In this document: piece by piece, positions 1 to 9,205 of the stretch
Position numbering within the stretch: position 1 is the stretch's first letter
How the letters are laid out: each line of letters opens with the position of its first letter
Source: Bacteroidaceae bacterium
GTDB taxonomy: Bacteria > Bacteroidota > Bacteroidia > Bacteroidales > Bacteroidaceae
Reading direction: 5' to 3'
Length of the DNA stretch: 64,000 bases
NCBI GenBank assembly: GCA_017503645.1
Contig: JAFVSR010000018.1
Coordinates: forward strand, 1-64,000
Notes under the pieces: model-generated
Seen by the model: only the letters and a program-made list of their open reading frames with translations
Database searches by the model: none
What the model was told of the DNA's origin: nothing
Position numbers and translations under genes: made by a program

Positions 1-43
1 CAACCTTGGCAAGGTTGTGCTCTACCAACTGAGCTATTTCCGC
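1..43 (-). tRNA. tRNA-Gly(GCC), 3' part cut off by window edge
   Basis: The sequence is identical to the 5' half of the complete tRNA-Gly at 77-149: acceptor strand GCGGAAA, D-arm, and the start of the anticodon arm with anticodon GCC. The rest lies outside the window. The two genes are arranged in tandem with a 106-bp period. Confidence 0.9.
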
Positions 44-76
44 AGTTTCTGTATAGTTAAATTTTCAAAGAATTTG

Positions 77-149
77 AGCGGAAAACGAGGCTCGAACTCG
101 CGACCCCAACCTTGGCAAGGTTGTGCTCTACCAACTGAGCTATTTCCGC
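77..149 (-). tRNA. tRNA-Gly(GCC)
   Basis: A 73-nt cloverleaf reads on the minus strand. A 7-bp acceptor stem pairs GCGGAAA with TTTCCGC. The D-arm is TAGCTCAGTTGGTAGAGCA, the anticodon loop is TTGCCAA with anticodon GCC, and the T-arm contains GTTCGAGCC. CCA is not encoded. It is the second of at least two tandem copies and the first to be transcribed. Confidence 0.95.
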
Positions 150-151
150 AG

Positions 152-331
152 TTTCTTCGAAACTGCGAGATTTTCTGCTGCGCTCGGCATAAGAATGAAT
201 TCTTCTGCTCTCACTGGCAACGAAAATTCCGCAATCTCTGTTTTTTCTTCGAAACTGCGAGATTTTCTGCTGCGCTCGGCATAAGAATAAATTCTTCTGC
301 TCTCACTGGCAACGAAAATTCCGCAATCTCT
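152..331. repeat. tandem 88-bp direct repeat upstream of the tRNA-Gly genes
   Basis: Positions 152-239 and 244-331 match over 88 bp apart from one G/A difference near position 196/288. The period is 92 bp. The copies lie just 5' of the tRNA genes. No gene is seen in 150-486. The 332-486 part is AT-rich and has no recognisable signal. Confidence 0.85.
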
Positions 332-486
332 TTAGTCCAAACATCCACTCACAAGTGAGCTTTTGTCCGTGTTGCGAGTGCAAAGGTACAACAATTTTTC
401 TTTTCAGCAAGCATTCTTGGCACTTTTTTTCAAAAAAATCCAATCTTTTTGCACCACAAGTCCGTTAATCGCTCTGTCACAGTACA

Positions 487-1656
487 TTAGCACATTCTAT
501 CACGATAATCCTCGTAACCATACACGCGCAACATCTGCAACTCGCCTGTTTCGCGCAAGAAGGCTATGCTTGGGTGCGATATCCCGTTAAACATATTAGT
601 CTTTACGGTTGTGTAGTGTATCATATCCTCGAACACCACCGCATCGCCCACCTTCAATGGTTGCGGGAAGCGCCAACTACCCATATAATCGCCGCTCAAA
701 CAGCTGTTTCCACCTAAGCGGTAGATATTCTCGCTGAATGGCGCCCCTTTTACCGCATCGGGTTCAAGCGATTCGGCACCGGTAACCTTCGGCTGGTAGG
801 GCATCTCCAGGCAGTCGGGCATATGGCAGGTAAAGCTCACATTTAGGATAGCCGTGCGTATGCCGCGGCTCTCTACTATATCAACAACGTGCGAAACCAG
901 AGAGCCCGTCTGCCAGGCAAAGGCCGAGCCCGGTTCCAGAATTATTTGAAGATTGGGATAACGCCCGCGCAAACCTTTGAGCAAAGCGATAAGATGCTCC
1001 ACATCGTAGTCCTTGCGTGTCATCAAGTGACCACCACCAAGATTAAGCCACTTTATTTTGGGCAGCCACGCACCGAATTTCTCCTCAATGTGCTGCAACG
1101 TGTGTTCAAGGGCATAAGAATCGGACTCGCAGTGGCAATGGCAATGGAACCCCTCGATACCCGCGGGCAGGTCGGCGGGCAACAGGTCGGCCGTAACGCC
1201 GAAACGACTGCCCGGTGCGCAAGGGTTGTACAATTCGGTTTCAATCTCGGAATATTCGGGATTTATTCTCACGCCACACGATATTGCGTGCCCCGCACTC
1301 TTTGTCATAGGATAGAAGCGCTCGTATTGCGACAGGGAGTTAAACGAAATATGACTGCTGCAACGCATCATTTCGGGAAACTCCTCTGCGGTATATGCCG
1401 GCGAAAAAGCGTGCACCCTGCTGCCGAACTCCTCGTAGCCGAGGCGTGCCTCATATATTGAACTTGCCGTAACAGAGCCTATGTATTCACGAAAGACAGG
1501 GAATGTTTTCCATAGAGCAAATGCCTTAAAGGCCAATATTATCTCTACACCGGCCTCGGCAGCCACACGGCTTATGAGCGACAGGTTGCGACGTAACAAA
1601 GCCTCTTCCATCACATAGCAGGGCGAGGGTATCTTATTTATAATCTCCTTATCCAT
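487..1656 (-). CDS. nspC: carboxynorspermidine decarboxylase
   Basis: This PLP enzyme decarboxylates carboxynorspermidine or carboxyspermidine in the alternative polyamine pathway common in Bacteroidota. It has 389 residues, the usual family length. The fold-III (alanine racemase-like) barrel shows the PLP lysine K44 in the context AFKAFA, a Gly-rich phosphate-binding GGGH segment near the middle, and an EPGSAF strand. The start ATG overlaps the pcrA stop by one base (TAATG), so translation is probably coupled. The usual partner, carboxynorspermidine dehydrogenase, is not in this window. Confidence 0.93.
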   Translation of the reverse strand: MDKEIINKIPSPCYVMEEALLRRNLSLISRVAAEAGVEIILAFKAFALWKTFPVFREYIGSVTASSIYEARLGYEEFGSRVHAFSPAYTAEEFPEMMRCSSHISFNSLSQYERFYPMTKSAGHAISCGVRINPEYSEIETELYNPCAPGSRFGVTADLLPADLPAGIEGFHCHCHCESDSYALEHTLQHIEEKFGAWLPKIKWLNLGGGHLMTRKDYDVEHLIALLKGLRGRYPNLQIILEPGSAFAWQTGSLVSHVVDIVESRGIRTAILNVSFTCHMPDCLEMPYQPKVTGAESLEPDAVKGAPFSENIYRLGGNSCLSGDYMGSWRFPQPLKVGDAVVFEDMIHYTTVKTNMFNGISHPSIAFLRETGELQMLRVYGYEDYRDRMC

Positions 1657-4040
1657 TATCCTATTGTTTTTAATTTAGCAAATTTAAGCAGCAGGGTTTT
1701 TGTTCCCGCATTTTTGAAATTTATCACAGCTTTGGCATTTTCACCCGCACCCTCGACCGACTGCACCATACCCACACCAAAACGGTCGTGCTGCACAATG
1801 GCACCCGGCGAAACGGGTGTGTGGTTGCTCTTGGGCGCTGAATAGTCGCGCTCCACATCGGAGAGGCGCTGCAAGCGTGGGTGCCCCATAGAAGAAGCAT
1901 CCACTACACGTGTTGCCGGTTGCTGCGGTGTCGGGAAACGGCTGCCACCAAACAGCGAACCGCCGTCTGCTGCCGCACGCTGCTGCCCCGCGAACATATT
2001 GCCGCGCCTGTTTGCAGCAGCAAACATACCGCTGCGCTGCTGCGCTTGCGTGGTTGCAATATTGCCACTGCGCGACAAGCACCCCTCATCTATCTCATCT
2101 ATGAAACGGCTGGGTTCGTGATACTCCGTCGTACCATAATGGTAACGCGTCTTGGAGTGTGTGAGAATACAATAATCCTGTGCGCGGGTAATTGCCACAT
2201 AGAAAAGCCTGCGTTCCTCCTCCATCTCGCGTGGCGACACCAATGCGCATTGGTTGGGGAAAAGTTCCTCCTCGAGCCCCACCACGAACACAGCCTTGAA
2301 CTCAAGCCCCTTGGCCGAGTGTATTGTCATAAGCGTTATGTGATTGTCACCCGCCTCGTCACCGGCATCCTGGTCGGACATAAGCGACACCTCGGCAAGG
2401 AAGTCGGGCAGGCGGTTATACTCGTTACCCTCTTCAAGGCGCATATCCACAAACTCCTTTATACCATCGACAAGCTCCTGCAGGTTCTCCTGCCTTGCCT
2501 TGCCCTCCACGCTGTTGTCGCGGAATATATCGCCCCACACACCGCTCTCGCTCACAACCACCGAGGCCACCTCCGAGGCGTTTTTCTCGGCAGCCACTGC
2601 TGTAAAACTCTCGATAAAGCCCACAAAGCCCATCAATTTGGCAAGTGTTCCTTTGTTAACCTGTAGGTCATATCCCGCGGGGTTCTGCAACACATCCCAC
2701 ATACTCGCCCCATTATCTATTGCAGCCTGTTTCACCTTTTGCAATGTGGTATCGCCTATTCCTCGCGCGGGGTAGTTTATTATGCGCTTCATAGCCTCCT
2801 CGTCGTGGTGGTTGCATATAAGACGGAAATAAGCTATCACATCCTTTATCTCCTTGCGCTGGTAGAACGAAAGACCGCCATATATGCGGTACGGGAAGGA
2901 GCGTTTGCGAAAGGCCTCCTCGAAAATGCGCGACTGCGCGTTTGTGCGATAAAGCACTGCAATGTCGCAAAAATCAAGCCCCTTGCGGCGGCGCAGTTCG
3001 GTAACCTTATTAGCGACAATCTCGCCCTCTTCAAAATCGGAATATGCCGAGCAGACGGCAAGCGGTGAGCCCACAGCACGTTGCGAATATACTGTTTTCT
3101 CTATCTGGTGAGCATTTCTTCTTATGAGGCTGTTGGCCGCATTCACTATCATTTGTGTTGAGCGATAATTCTGCTCCAACTTGAATATTTTAGCCCCTTT
3201 ATAGCGCTCGGTGAAACCAAGAATATTGCCTATGTTGGCGCCACGGAAGGAGTAGATGCTCTGCGCATCATCGCCCACCACACACACTGCCTGACGCTCC
3301 TTGGTGAGCTGCCACACTATTGCCGCCTGCAGGGAATTGGTATCCTGATACTCATCCACAAGCAGATAACGGAACTTGCGCACATACTTTTCGCGCACCT
3401 CGGGAAACTCATCGAACAGCCTGTATGTATTGAGCAACAGGTCGTCGAAATCCATTGCGTTGGCCTGCTTGCAGCGCTCGCAATAACTGCTGTATATATA
3501 ACGGGTATTGGGAATACGTGCGCGCTGGTCATCGCCCAACAGCCCTGCATCGGAAGCATATTCGGCAGGCATAATAAGACTGCTTTTGGCCGACGATATA
3601 CGCTCGCCCACCACAGCCGGCTTATACACCTTGTCATCGAGCTGCATCTCCTTGATAATGCTCTTTATAAGGCTGCGCGAATCGGCCTGGTCGTAAATGG
3701 TAAAATTGGAATCGTAGCCAAGCAGATGAGCCTCTTTGCGCAATATCTTTGAGAATACAGAGTGAAACGTACCCATCCATATGGCCGAAGCATCAATCTT
3801 GCCCACGCCTGCCGCTATACGCTCTTTCATCTCCTTGGCAGCCTTGTTTGTAAAGGTGAGCGCCAGGATAGACCACGGTTCGTAGCCCATCTCTATCAGA
3901 TAGGCTATTTTATAGGTGAGCACCCTTGTCTTTCCCGAACCCGCACCGGCTATAACCAGCGAAGGCCCGTCGCAGTAGCGCACTGCGGCAAGCTGCGCAG
4001 CATTGAGTTCCTCTTCAAAATTTATTCCCATTACCTTCAT
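1656..4040 (-). CDS. pcrA: ATP-dependent 3'-5' DNA helicase, UvrD/PcrA type
   Basis: This is a superfamily-1 helicase for repair and replication restart, 794 residues long. Walker A is AGAGSGKT with K37, the DEAD-like Walker B is VDEYQDTN near residue 230, motif III is FRGANI, and motif V/VI regions are TIHSAKGLEF and LFYVAITRA. The last ~70 residues form a Tudor-like tail (GVGMVQSVEG...AVINF), as in PcrA. A second in-frame Met occurs at residue 4, so the start could be 9 bases later. It is the first gene of a two-gene unit with nspC. Confidence 0.95.
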   Translation of the reverse strand: MKVMGINFEEELNAAQLAAVRYCDGPSLVIAGAGSGKTRVLTYKIAYLIEMGYEPWSILALTFTNKAAKEMKERIAAGVGKIDASAIWMGTFHSVFSKILRKEAHLLGYDSNFTIYDQADSRSLIKSIIKEMQLDDKVYKPAVVGERISSAKSSLIMPAEYASDAGLLGDDQRARIPNTRYIYSSYCERCKQANAMDFDDLLLNTYRLFDEFPEVREKYVRKFRYLLVDEYQDTNSLQAAIVWQLTKERQAVCVVGDDAQSIYSFRGANIGNILGFTERYKGAKIFKLEQNYRSTQMIVNAANSLIRRNAHQIEKTVYSQRAVGSPLAVCSAYSDFEEGEIVANKVTELRRRKGLDFCDIAVLYRTNAQSRIFEEAFRKRSFPYRIYGGLSFYQRKEIKDVIAYFRLICNHHDEEAMKRIINYPARGIGDTTLQKVKQAAIDNGASMWDVLQNPAGYDLQVNKGTLAKLMGFVGFIESFTAVAAEKNASEVASVVVSESGVWGDIFRDNSVEGKARQENLQELVDGIKEFVDMRLEEGNEYNRLPDFLAEVSLMSDQDAGDEAGDNHITLMTIHSAKGLEFKAVFVVGLEEELFPNQCALVSPREMEEERRLFYVAITRAQDYCILTHSKTRYHYGTTEYHEPSRFIDEIDEGCLSRSGNIATTQAQQRSGMFAAANRRGNMFAGQQRAAADGGSLFGGSRFPTPQQPATRVVDASSMGHPRLQRLSDVERDYSAPKSNHTPVSPGAIVQHDRFGVGMVQSVEGAGENAKAVINFKNAGTKTLLLKFAKLKTIG

Positions 4041-4052
4041 TACAATATTGCG

Positions 4053-4060
4053 CGAAGATA
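4053..4060 (-). promoter_or_regulatory. promoter -7 element for pcrA-nspC
   Basis: TATCTTCG on the minus strand lies 13 bp upstream of the pcrA ATG. It matches the Bacteroidota -7 element TAnnTTTG with one change. No good TTTG element is seen 19 bp upstream. Confidence 0.5.
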
Positions 4061-4136
4061 TGCAAAAAATAGCAGAAACGCGAACATAACCGCCGAAGAT
4101 ACGTTTATAAAATTGAACATTTTATTTAACCCCTAT

Positions 4137-4754
4137 ATGAGTACAATAGTTAAAAGCAACATCACAGGCTTTCAGATGCCTGTGCTTCTCTACCCCACCA
4201 CAGCGCTTGCGCCTTACATAAGCCAGATGACCATAGAATACCACTATGGCAAGCACCTGCAGGCCTATGTAAACAAACTTAACGAGCTTGTTACCGATAG
4301 CGACTTCGAAGGTATGACACTGCGCGAGATTGTAGGAAGCGCACCCGACGGCCCGCTATTCAACAATGCCGGCCAAGTGCTCAACCACTCGCTCTATTTC
4401 GAGCAGTTCACCCCCACAGCGCCTGCAAACAACCGCCCCACAGGGGCTTTGGAAAGCTCCATAAGATTCGATTTCGGCAATTTCGACACGCTTAAAAAGA
4501 AGATGGAAGAGGCTGCAGCCGCGCTGTTCGGCTCGGGCTGGGTGTGGCTTGCACAAGACGAAACGGGCAAGCTCAACATAATAAGCTGCCAGGGCGGCGA
4601 CAACCCTATACGCTACCATATGACACCCCTGTTGGGCATAGATGTATGGGAGCACGCCTACTACCTCGACTACCAGAACCGCCGCGCCGACCACGTAAAA
4701 CAGCTGTGGAACATCGTAGATTGGGAGATGATTGAAAGCCGACTAAATATGTAA
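4137..4754 (+). CDS. sodB: superoxide dismutase, Fe/Mn family
   Basis: This cytoplasmic enzyme dismutates superoxide. The protein has 205 residues from the ATG at 4137. The open frame runs further upstream into pcrA, but homology starts at 'FQMPVLLYP'. Metal ligands are visible: H36 in EYHYGKH, the His of GQVLNHSLYF, and Asp and His of the signature DVWEHAYY. The Gln in GQVLNH is the position used in Fe or cambialistic enzymes, so metal preference cannot be fixed from sequence alone. TACGTTTA about 38 bp upstream could be its -7 element. Confidence 0.95.
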   Translation: MSTIVKSNITGFQMPVLLYPTTALAPYISQMTIEYHYGKHLQAYVNKLNELVTDSDFEGMTLREIVGSAPDGPLFNNAGQVLNHSLYFEQFTPTAPANNRPTGALESSIRFDFGNFDTLKKKMEEAAAALFGSGWVWLAQDETGKLNIISCQGGDNPIRYHMTPLLGIDVWEHAYYLDYQNRRADHVKQLWNIVDWEMIESRLNM

Positions 4755-4800
4755 AAACAGCGCAAGGGCAACAAATGTGTTGCCCTTGCGCTGTTTTTAC
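4751..4800. terminator. bidirectional terminator sodB / secreted nuclease
   Basis: A perfect 23-bp stem (4751-4773 with 4778-4800) has a 4-nt loop and A/T runs at both ends. It serves the two convergent genes. The sodB stop codon lies inside the stem. Confidence 0.93.
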
Positions 4801-4812
4801 ATATATTCTAAA

Positions 4813-5880
4813 CTACTTAGCCTCTTTTACCATATAGATAATCACAGGCAAGTGGTCGCTGTAGCCATTGAGCCAGATGCCGCTTGCGTGGGTGCGCTTG
4901 GGCGAGCCCCTATACTTACCCTCGGTCTGCATCATATAGCTGCGAGAGAAAATCTCGGGTTTGTAGAATTTAAGCGTGCTCCTGTCCTTGCCCACAAGGT
5001 TGGCGGTAAACACCACCTGGTCGAATAGGTTCCAGTCGCCTTTATATTTGAGTGTACCCACACCATCCTCGCGCAACACCTTCCACCAGGGGTTATACAG
5101 GTCGGCAGGGCTCTTCAAATCCTCGCGGTAGCGCATAGCACCAAGACACTTTTTCATACTCTTGTCATCGGGGTCGTCATTCATATCACCCATAATTATG
5201 ACTTTTGAATCGGGGTGCTCGGCCATAAGGGAATCCTTCAACTCACGCACCTGTACTCCGGCACGCTCGCGGGCAGGTGATGAGGCATAGCGCGAAGGCC
5301 AGTGGTTTACAATCATATGTACACGCTCGCCGCTCATCATACCGCTCACCACAAGGAAACCGCGTGTTTTATACTCGTCGCTGCCATCTTCCATCAGATA
5401 GGGAGCAAGTTTATATGCATAGGGCTGGAACAGGGCGGGGTTGTAAAGCAGAGCACAATCGACTCCACGCGCATCGGGGCCCTCCACGTGTATAAACTTC
5501 CATCCACGCGCAGCCAGCGCATCGCTCTCTACAAGCGCCTGCAGCACACGGCTGTTCTCTATCTCCGAAACACCGACGGCAGCCATACCCACGGGCAGCA
5601 TATCCGAAGCCATATCGGCAAGCGCCTCCGACATATTCTTTACCTTGTTCACATACTTCATAGTGCCCCACTTGTTCTTTCCGTCGGGCAGATACTCATA
5701 GTCGTTTTTACCCTCATCGTGTATGGTATCGAACAGGTTCTCAAGATTATAGAAACCCACCGCATACATTTCAAAACGCTTTTGCTGCGCCGCAACCTGC
5801 CCGCACAGCAACGCCACAAGCAACAGGGCTGCAACTGAATGATAAAATCTTCTCATATTATTTACACAAATCTTATTCAA
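4813..5880 (-). CDS. secreted endonuclease/exonuclease/phosphatase (EEP) family protein
   Basis: The protein has 355 residues. An N-terminal signal peptide ends near GQVAAQQ, so it is exported. The DNase I-like fold is recognised by FYNLENLFD, the metal-binding Glu in VSEIEN, VNHWPSR, GDMNDDP, and the terminal SDHLPV catalytic Asp-His. In this family such proteins cleave phosphodiesters in nucleic acids or act on other phosphoesters. The gene is divergent from the TonB receptor at 6127, sharing a 246-bp AT-rich gap. A second in-frame start (M9, 5856) fits the signal peptide better. Nuclease activity is inferred, not certain. Confidence 0.85.
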   Translation of the reverse strand: MNKICVNNMRRFYHSVAALLLVALLCGQVAAQQKRFEMYAVGFYNLENLFDTIHDEGKNDYEYLPDGKNKWGTMKYVNKVKNMSEALADMASDMLPVGMAAVGVSEIENSRVLQALVESDALAARGWKFIHVEGPDARGVDCALLYNPALFQPYAYKLAPYLMEDGSDEYKTRGFLVVSGMMSGERVHMIVNHWPSRYASSPARERAGVQVRELKDSLMAEHPDSKVIIMGDMNDDPDDKSMKKCLGAMRYREDLKSPADLYNPWWKVLREDGVGTLKYKGDWNLFDQVVFTANLVGKDRSTLKFYKPEIFSRSYMMQTEGKYRGSPKRTHASGIWLNGYSDHLPVIIYMVKEAK

Positions 5881-6126
5881 AAATACCCGCTAAATGGGTT
5901 CAATGCGTAAAAGTACTACTTTTTATCTTATTTGCGAGAGAAAAAAGAAATATTTTTCACACATTGAAATTTTAACTTTTTTCAAGTCAAAAAAGCATAT
6001 AATTTACTTTTTATATTATCTATTTTTTACAATCTTTGTGGGAATTTTAGAATATCGGTGGCGAACAATAGGTAAAACACGCCTTACAACAACGATAAAA
6101 GATTTAATTTTAATAATTTATAACAG

Positions 6127-9100
6127 ATGAAAAGATTTTTGAAATTTGCAGTGCTCTTTTTTGTCTGCTTTGCGTGGAGCAGTAATGCCCTTGCATTCAC
6201 AGACGGGAAAGATCCCATACAAGTCGTTTTTCGATTTGTAAACGGGGACGATATGTTCTATGTCCCCTGGAACGGCAATGACACCAGTTTGAAATCGCTG
6301 TGCGACGTGCTCAGAGAGAATTCAAATGGTGTCGGCTCTATTTATGTGGATGGCTACGGCGACACCAAGAAGCAGTCGATGATTCGCTGCAACCGCGTAA
6401 AGTCGGAGCTTATCATCCGCACCGGTGTGACCGAAAACACATTTGCCACCACAAACAATGTGGGCGAGTTCAATGGTATGAAAGATGTTGTTGTGGTAAC
6501 CGTGGTTGTCCCCGAGGGCGAAAAGGAGGAGATTGTAGCAGCAACGCAAACCACTCCCACCGCACCCGTAAAGAGCGAGGAAAAGAAACAGAGCGTGCCC
6601 ACAAAGATGCCCGTGCATTTTGTAATGGACACCACCGCTACAGCAGATGCCACCACAATGGTTGTGCCCTCTTTCACAGGCAGCATAGACAAGGACCAGT
6701 TCACATTCACCGAGAGTATGCTCGACGAGGACGAGGATGTTATTCAGGGAGCATCGGCAATGACCACATCGAGCGACGACTATTTCCTCTCGGAAGTGGG
6801 TTACCGCTGGAGTTCTATGCGATTCAAACAGCGTGGCTACGACTCGCAATACAATAATGTATATGCCAACGGCGCCCTGCTCAACGATGCAGAGCGTGGC
6901 ACATTCAGCTATGGTATGATTGGCGGTCTCAACGATGCCACACGTAACCAGGAGAGTAGCACCTACCTCGAGAACAGCGGCTTCGGCTACAGCACCGTGG
7001 GCGGAGCAAGCAACATAAATATGCGTGCCAGCCAATATGCAGCCGGCCACAAGATGTCTTTCGTAGCCTGCAACCGCAACTACCTTGCACGCCTTATGTA
7101 CACCTACTCCACCGGCCTTATGAGCAACGGATGGGCATTCACCGCATCGGCATCGTACCGCTGGGCCAACGAGGGTGTCATCGAGGGTACGTTCTACAAC
7201 TCACTTGGCTACTACTTGAGCGCATACAAGAAGATTAACGACAAGCACAGCATCTCAATAGCCACTTGGGGTTCACCCACAGAGCGCGGACAGCAGGGTG
7301 CAGCCACCGAGGAGGCATACTGGCTTGCCAACAGCCACTACTACAACCCCAACTGGGGATACCAGAACGGCGAAAAGCGTAATGCCCGCGTGGTAACATC
7401 GTTCGAGCCCACCGCCCTTTTCACTTGGGATTTCCAAATTAACCGCGAGACAAAGCTCACCACATCGGCAGCCTTCAAATATGGCAGTTATGGAACAACC
7501 GCACTCGGTTGGAACGGAAACGCAGCCGACCCACGCCCCAACTACTACAAGAATCTCCCCAGCTCGGCCTACAACGTATGGGACCTCTCATACTACGACG
7601 ACCCCGCCAACGCAGCCGAGCGCGAGGACAACATAGCATCGTGGTGGGAGCTCTACAACTACTGGAAGGAGAGCAAGGGCAACCGTCAGCTCAACTGGGA
7701 CTATATGATATATGCCAACCAGCAGGCCAACAAGGTGGGCGGCGAGTGCCTCTACTATGTTGAGGAGCGCCACAACGACCAGATTATGCTCAGCATAGGT
7801 TCGGTACTCGACCACGAGTTCAACAAATACAGCAGAGCAAACATCGGTGTGAACATAAACACCACAAAAGGTATGCACTACAAGGAGATGAGCGACCTTT
7901 TGGGTGCCGACACATACATCGACATCGACAAATTCTCAGTGGGCGACCACGGCTCGGACAGCTATGTGATACAGAACGACATCGACAACCCCAACCGCCA
8001 AATACGCGAGGGCGACAAGTTCGGCTACAACTACGACATCTATGTAAACAAGGTGAACCTCTTCACACAGTACCAGTATAACAAGAACAAGATACACTTC
8101 TATGCCGGTGCAAACATAGACGGAACAACTATGCAGCGCGAGGGCCATATGCGTAACGGCCGCGCCACATACTTCGATGCCGACGGCAAGATGCACGACA
8201 TATCCAAAGGCAAGGGCGGCACAGCCAAGTTCCTGGGTGGTGGCGCAAAGGCATCGCTCGTTTGGGATATCAACGGAAACAACAAGGTGATGATTGGTGG
8301 CGGATATTCGCAACGCGCCCCACTCGCCTACAACTCGTTTGTAGCGCCCCGCATACGCGAAGACTTTGTTGAGGGCCTCGAAACCGAGGGTATACTCAAC
8401 GGTGAGGTATCATACGCATTCAAGTATGGTGCATTCGGTGCAAAGGTAAGCGCCTTCTACACCAAGATAAGTGACGCCGTGCAGCAAAGCGCGTTCTACA
8501 ACGACAACGAGGGCAAGTTCACCTACTTCACAATGACCGGTGTCAACAAAGAACACTATGGCATTGAAGCAGCATTTGTATATAAGGTGACATCGGCACT
8601 CTCGTTCAATGTTCTTGCAGCAATTACCGAAGCCGAATACACCAACAACCCCCTCGGTTCGTTTATGACAGAGGACCAGCAGGAGCTTAAGAACGACAAA
8701 GAGACTGTTTATATGGATGGTGCAAGAATAGGTGGCACCCCCCTCACAGCCCTCAGTTTCGGTGTCGACTACAACGTAAACGGCTGGTACCTGAGTGCAA
8801 ACCTCAACTACTACGACCGCATCTACGTGAGCCCCTCACTCTACGCACGCAAAGCAAGTATGGTGAAGGATGAAGGCGGATATGACGAGAACGGCAATGC
8901 CGTATCGAGTCTCAATGTACCCTCACAGTTCCACGGCGACGGCGGTTTCCTGCTCGATGCATCCATAGGCAAGAGCATAAGACTCAAAGGCGGCAAGCAG
9001 CTCAACATAAACCTGAGCCTCAACAACATACTCAACAACGAGGATATGATTACAGGCGGATATGAGCAGAACCGTGGCGACTTCAACGAGGATAACGAGA

Positions 9101-9186
9101 AAAAGACATACGTATTCTCAAAGAACCCCTTCTTGTACTATGCAAACGCATTTAATGCATATTTGAACATTGGTTTACGTTTCTAA
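6127..9186 (+). CDS. TonB-dependent outer-membrane receptor with OmpA-like N-terminal domain
   Basis: The protein has 1019 residues with signal peptide 1-24. Residues ~28-135 look like an OmpA-type domain (VDGYGDTK followed by CNRVKSELI) rather than the usual carboxypeptidase-regulatory repeat. A Thr/Pro/Lys linker follows. Residues ~215-330 carry the second half of a plug (RFKQRGYDSQYNNVYANG, GGLNDATRN, GGASNINMRASQY), then a long beta-barrel (LMYTYSTGLMSNGWAF, YYNPNWGYQNG, ADPRPNYYKNLP) ending in an aromatic C-terminus (LNIGLRF). It is followed by two lipoprotein genes in the same direction. The substrate is unknown; the partners suggest nucleic acid. Confidence 0.88.
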   Translation: MKRFLKFAVLFFVCFAWSSNALAFTDGKDPIQVVFRFVNGDDMFYVPWNGNDTSLKSLCDVLRENSNGVGSIYVDGYGDTKKQSMIRCNRVKSELIIRTGVTENTFATTNNVGEFNGMKDVVVVTVVVPEGEKEEIVAATQTTPTAPVKSEEKKQSVPTKMPVHFVMDTTATADATTMVVPSFTGSIDKDQFTFTESMLDEDEDVIQGASAMTTSSDDYFLSEVGYRWSSMRFKQRGYDSQYNNVYANGALLNDAERGTFSYGMIGGLNDATRNQESSTYLENSGFGYSTVGGASNINMRASQYAAGHKMSFVACNRNYLARLMYTYSTGLMSNGWAFTASASYRWANEGVIEGTFYNSLGYYLSAYKKINDKHSISIATWGSPTERGQQGAATEEAYWLANSHYYNPNWGYQNGEKRNARVVTSFEPTALFTWDFQINRETKLTTSAAFKYGSYGTTALGWNGNAADPRPNYYKNLPSSAYNVWDLSYYDDPANAAEREDNIASWWELYNYWKESKGNRQLNWDYMIYANQQANKVGGECLYYVEERHNDQIMLSIGSVLDHEFNKYSRANIGVNINTTKGMHYKEMSDLLGADTYIDIDKFSVGDHGSDSYVIQNDIDNPNRQIREGDKFGYNYDIYVNKVNLFTQYQYNKNKIHFYAGANIDGTTMQREGHMRNGRATYFDADGKMHDISKGKGGTAKFLGGGAKASLVWDINGNNKVMIGGGYSQRAPLAYNSFVAPRIREDFVEGLETEGILNGEVSYAFKYGAFGAKVSAFYTKISDAVQQSAFYNDNEGKFTYFTMTGVNKEHYGIEAAFVYKVTSALSFNVLAAITEAEYTNNPLGSFMTEDQQELKNDKETVYMDGARIGGTPLTALSFGVDYNVNGWYLSANLNYYDRIYVSPSLYARKASMVKDEGGYDENGNAVSSLNVPSQFHGDGGFLLDASIGKSIRLKGGKQLNINLSLNNILNNEDMITGGYEQNRGDFNEDNEKKTYVFSKNPFLYYANAFNAYLNIGLRF

Positions 9187-9190
9187 AATA

Positions 9191-9196
9191 AGGAGG
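9191..9196 (+). promoter_or_regulatory. Shine-Dalgarno site AGGAGG
   Basis: A perfect AGGAGG lies 9 bp before the ATG at 9206. Such sites are unusual in this window and decide the start of the DUF5689 lipoprotein over the in-frame upstream codons that overlap the receptor gene. Confidence 0.8.
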
Positions 9197-9205
9197 ACAA
9201 CAGAT

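Noticed and set aside
889..1461. Long + strand frame inside nspC
   Set aside because: It is an antisense shadow of a clearly recognised gene. The same holds for many long frames opposite high-GC genes in 22-34 kb.
5894..6130. 78-codon frame between the secreted nuclease and the TonB receptor
   Set aside because: It is AT-rich, Phe/Ile/Lys-rich chance frame that covers the promoter region of both divergent genes.
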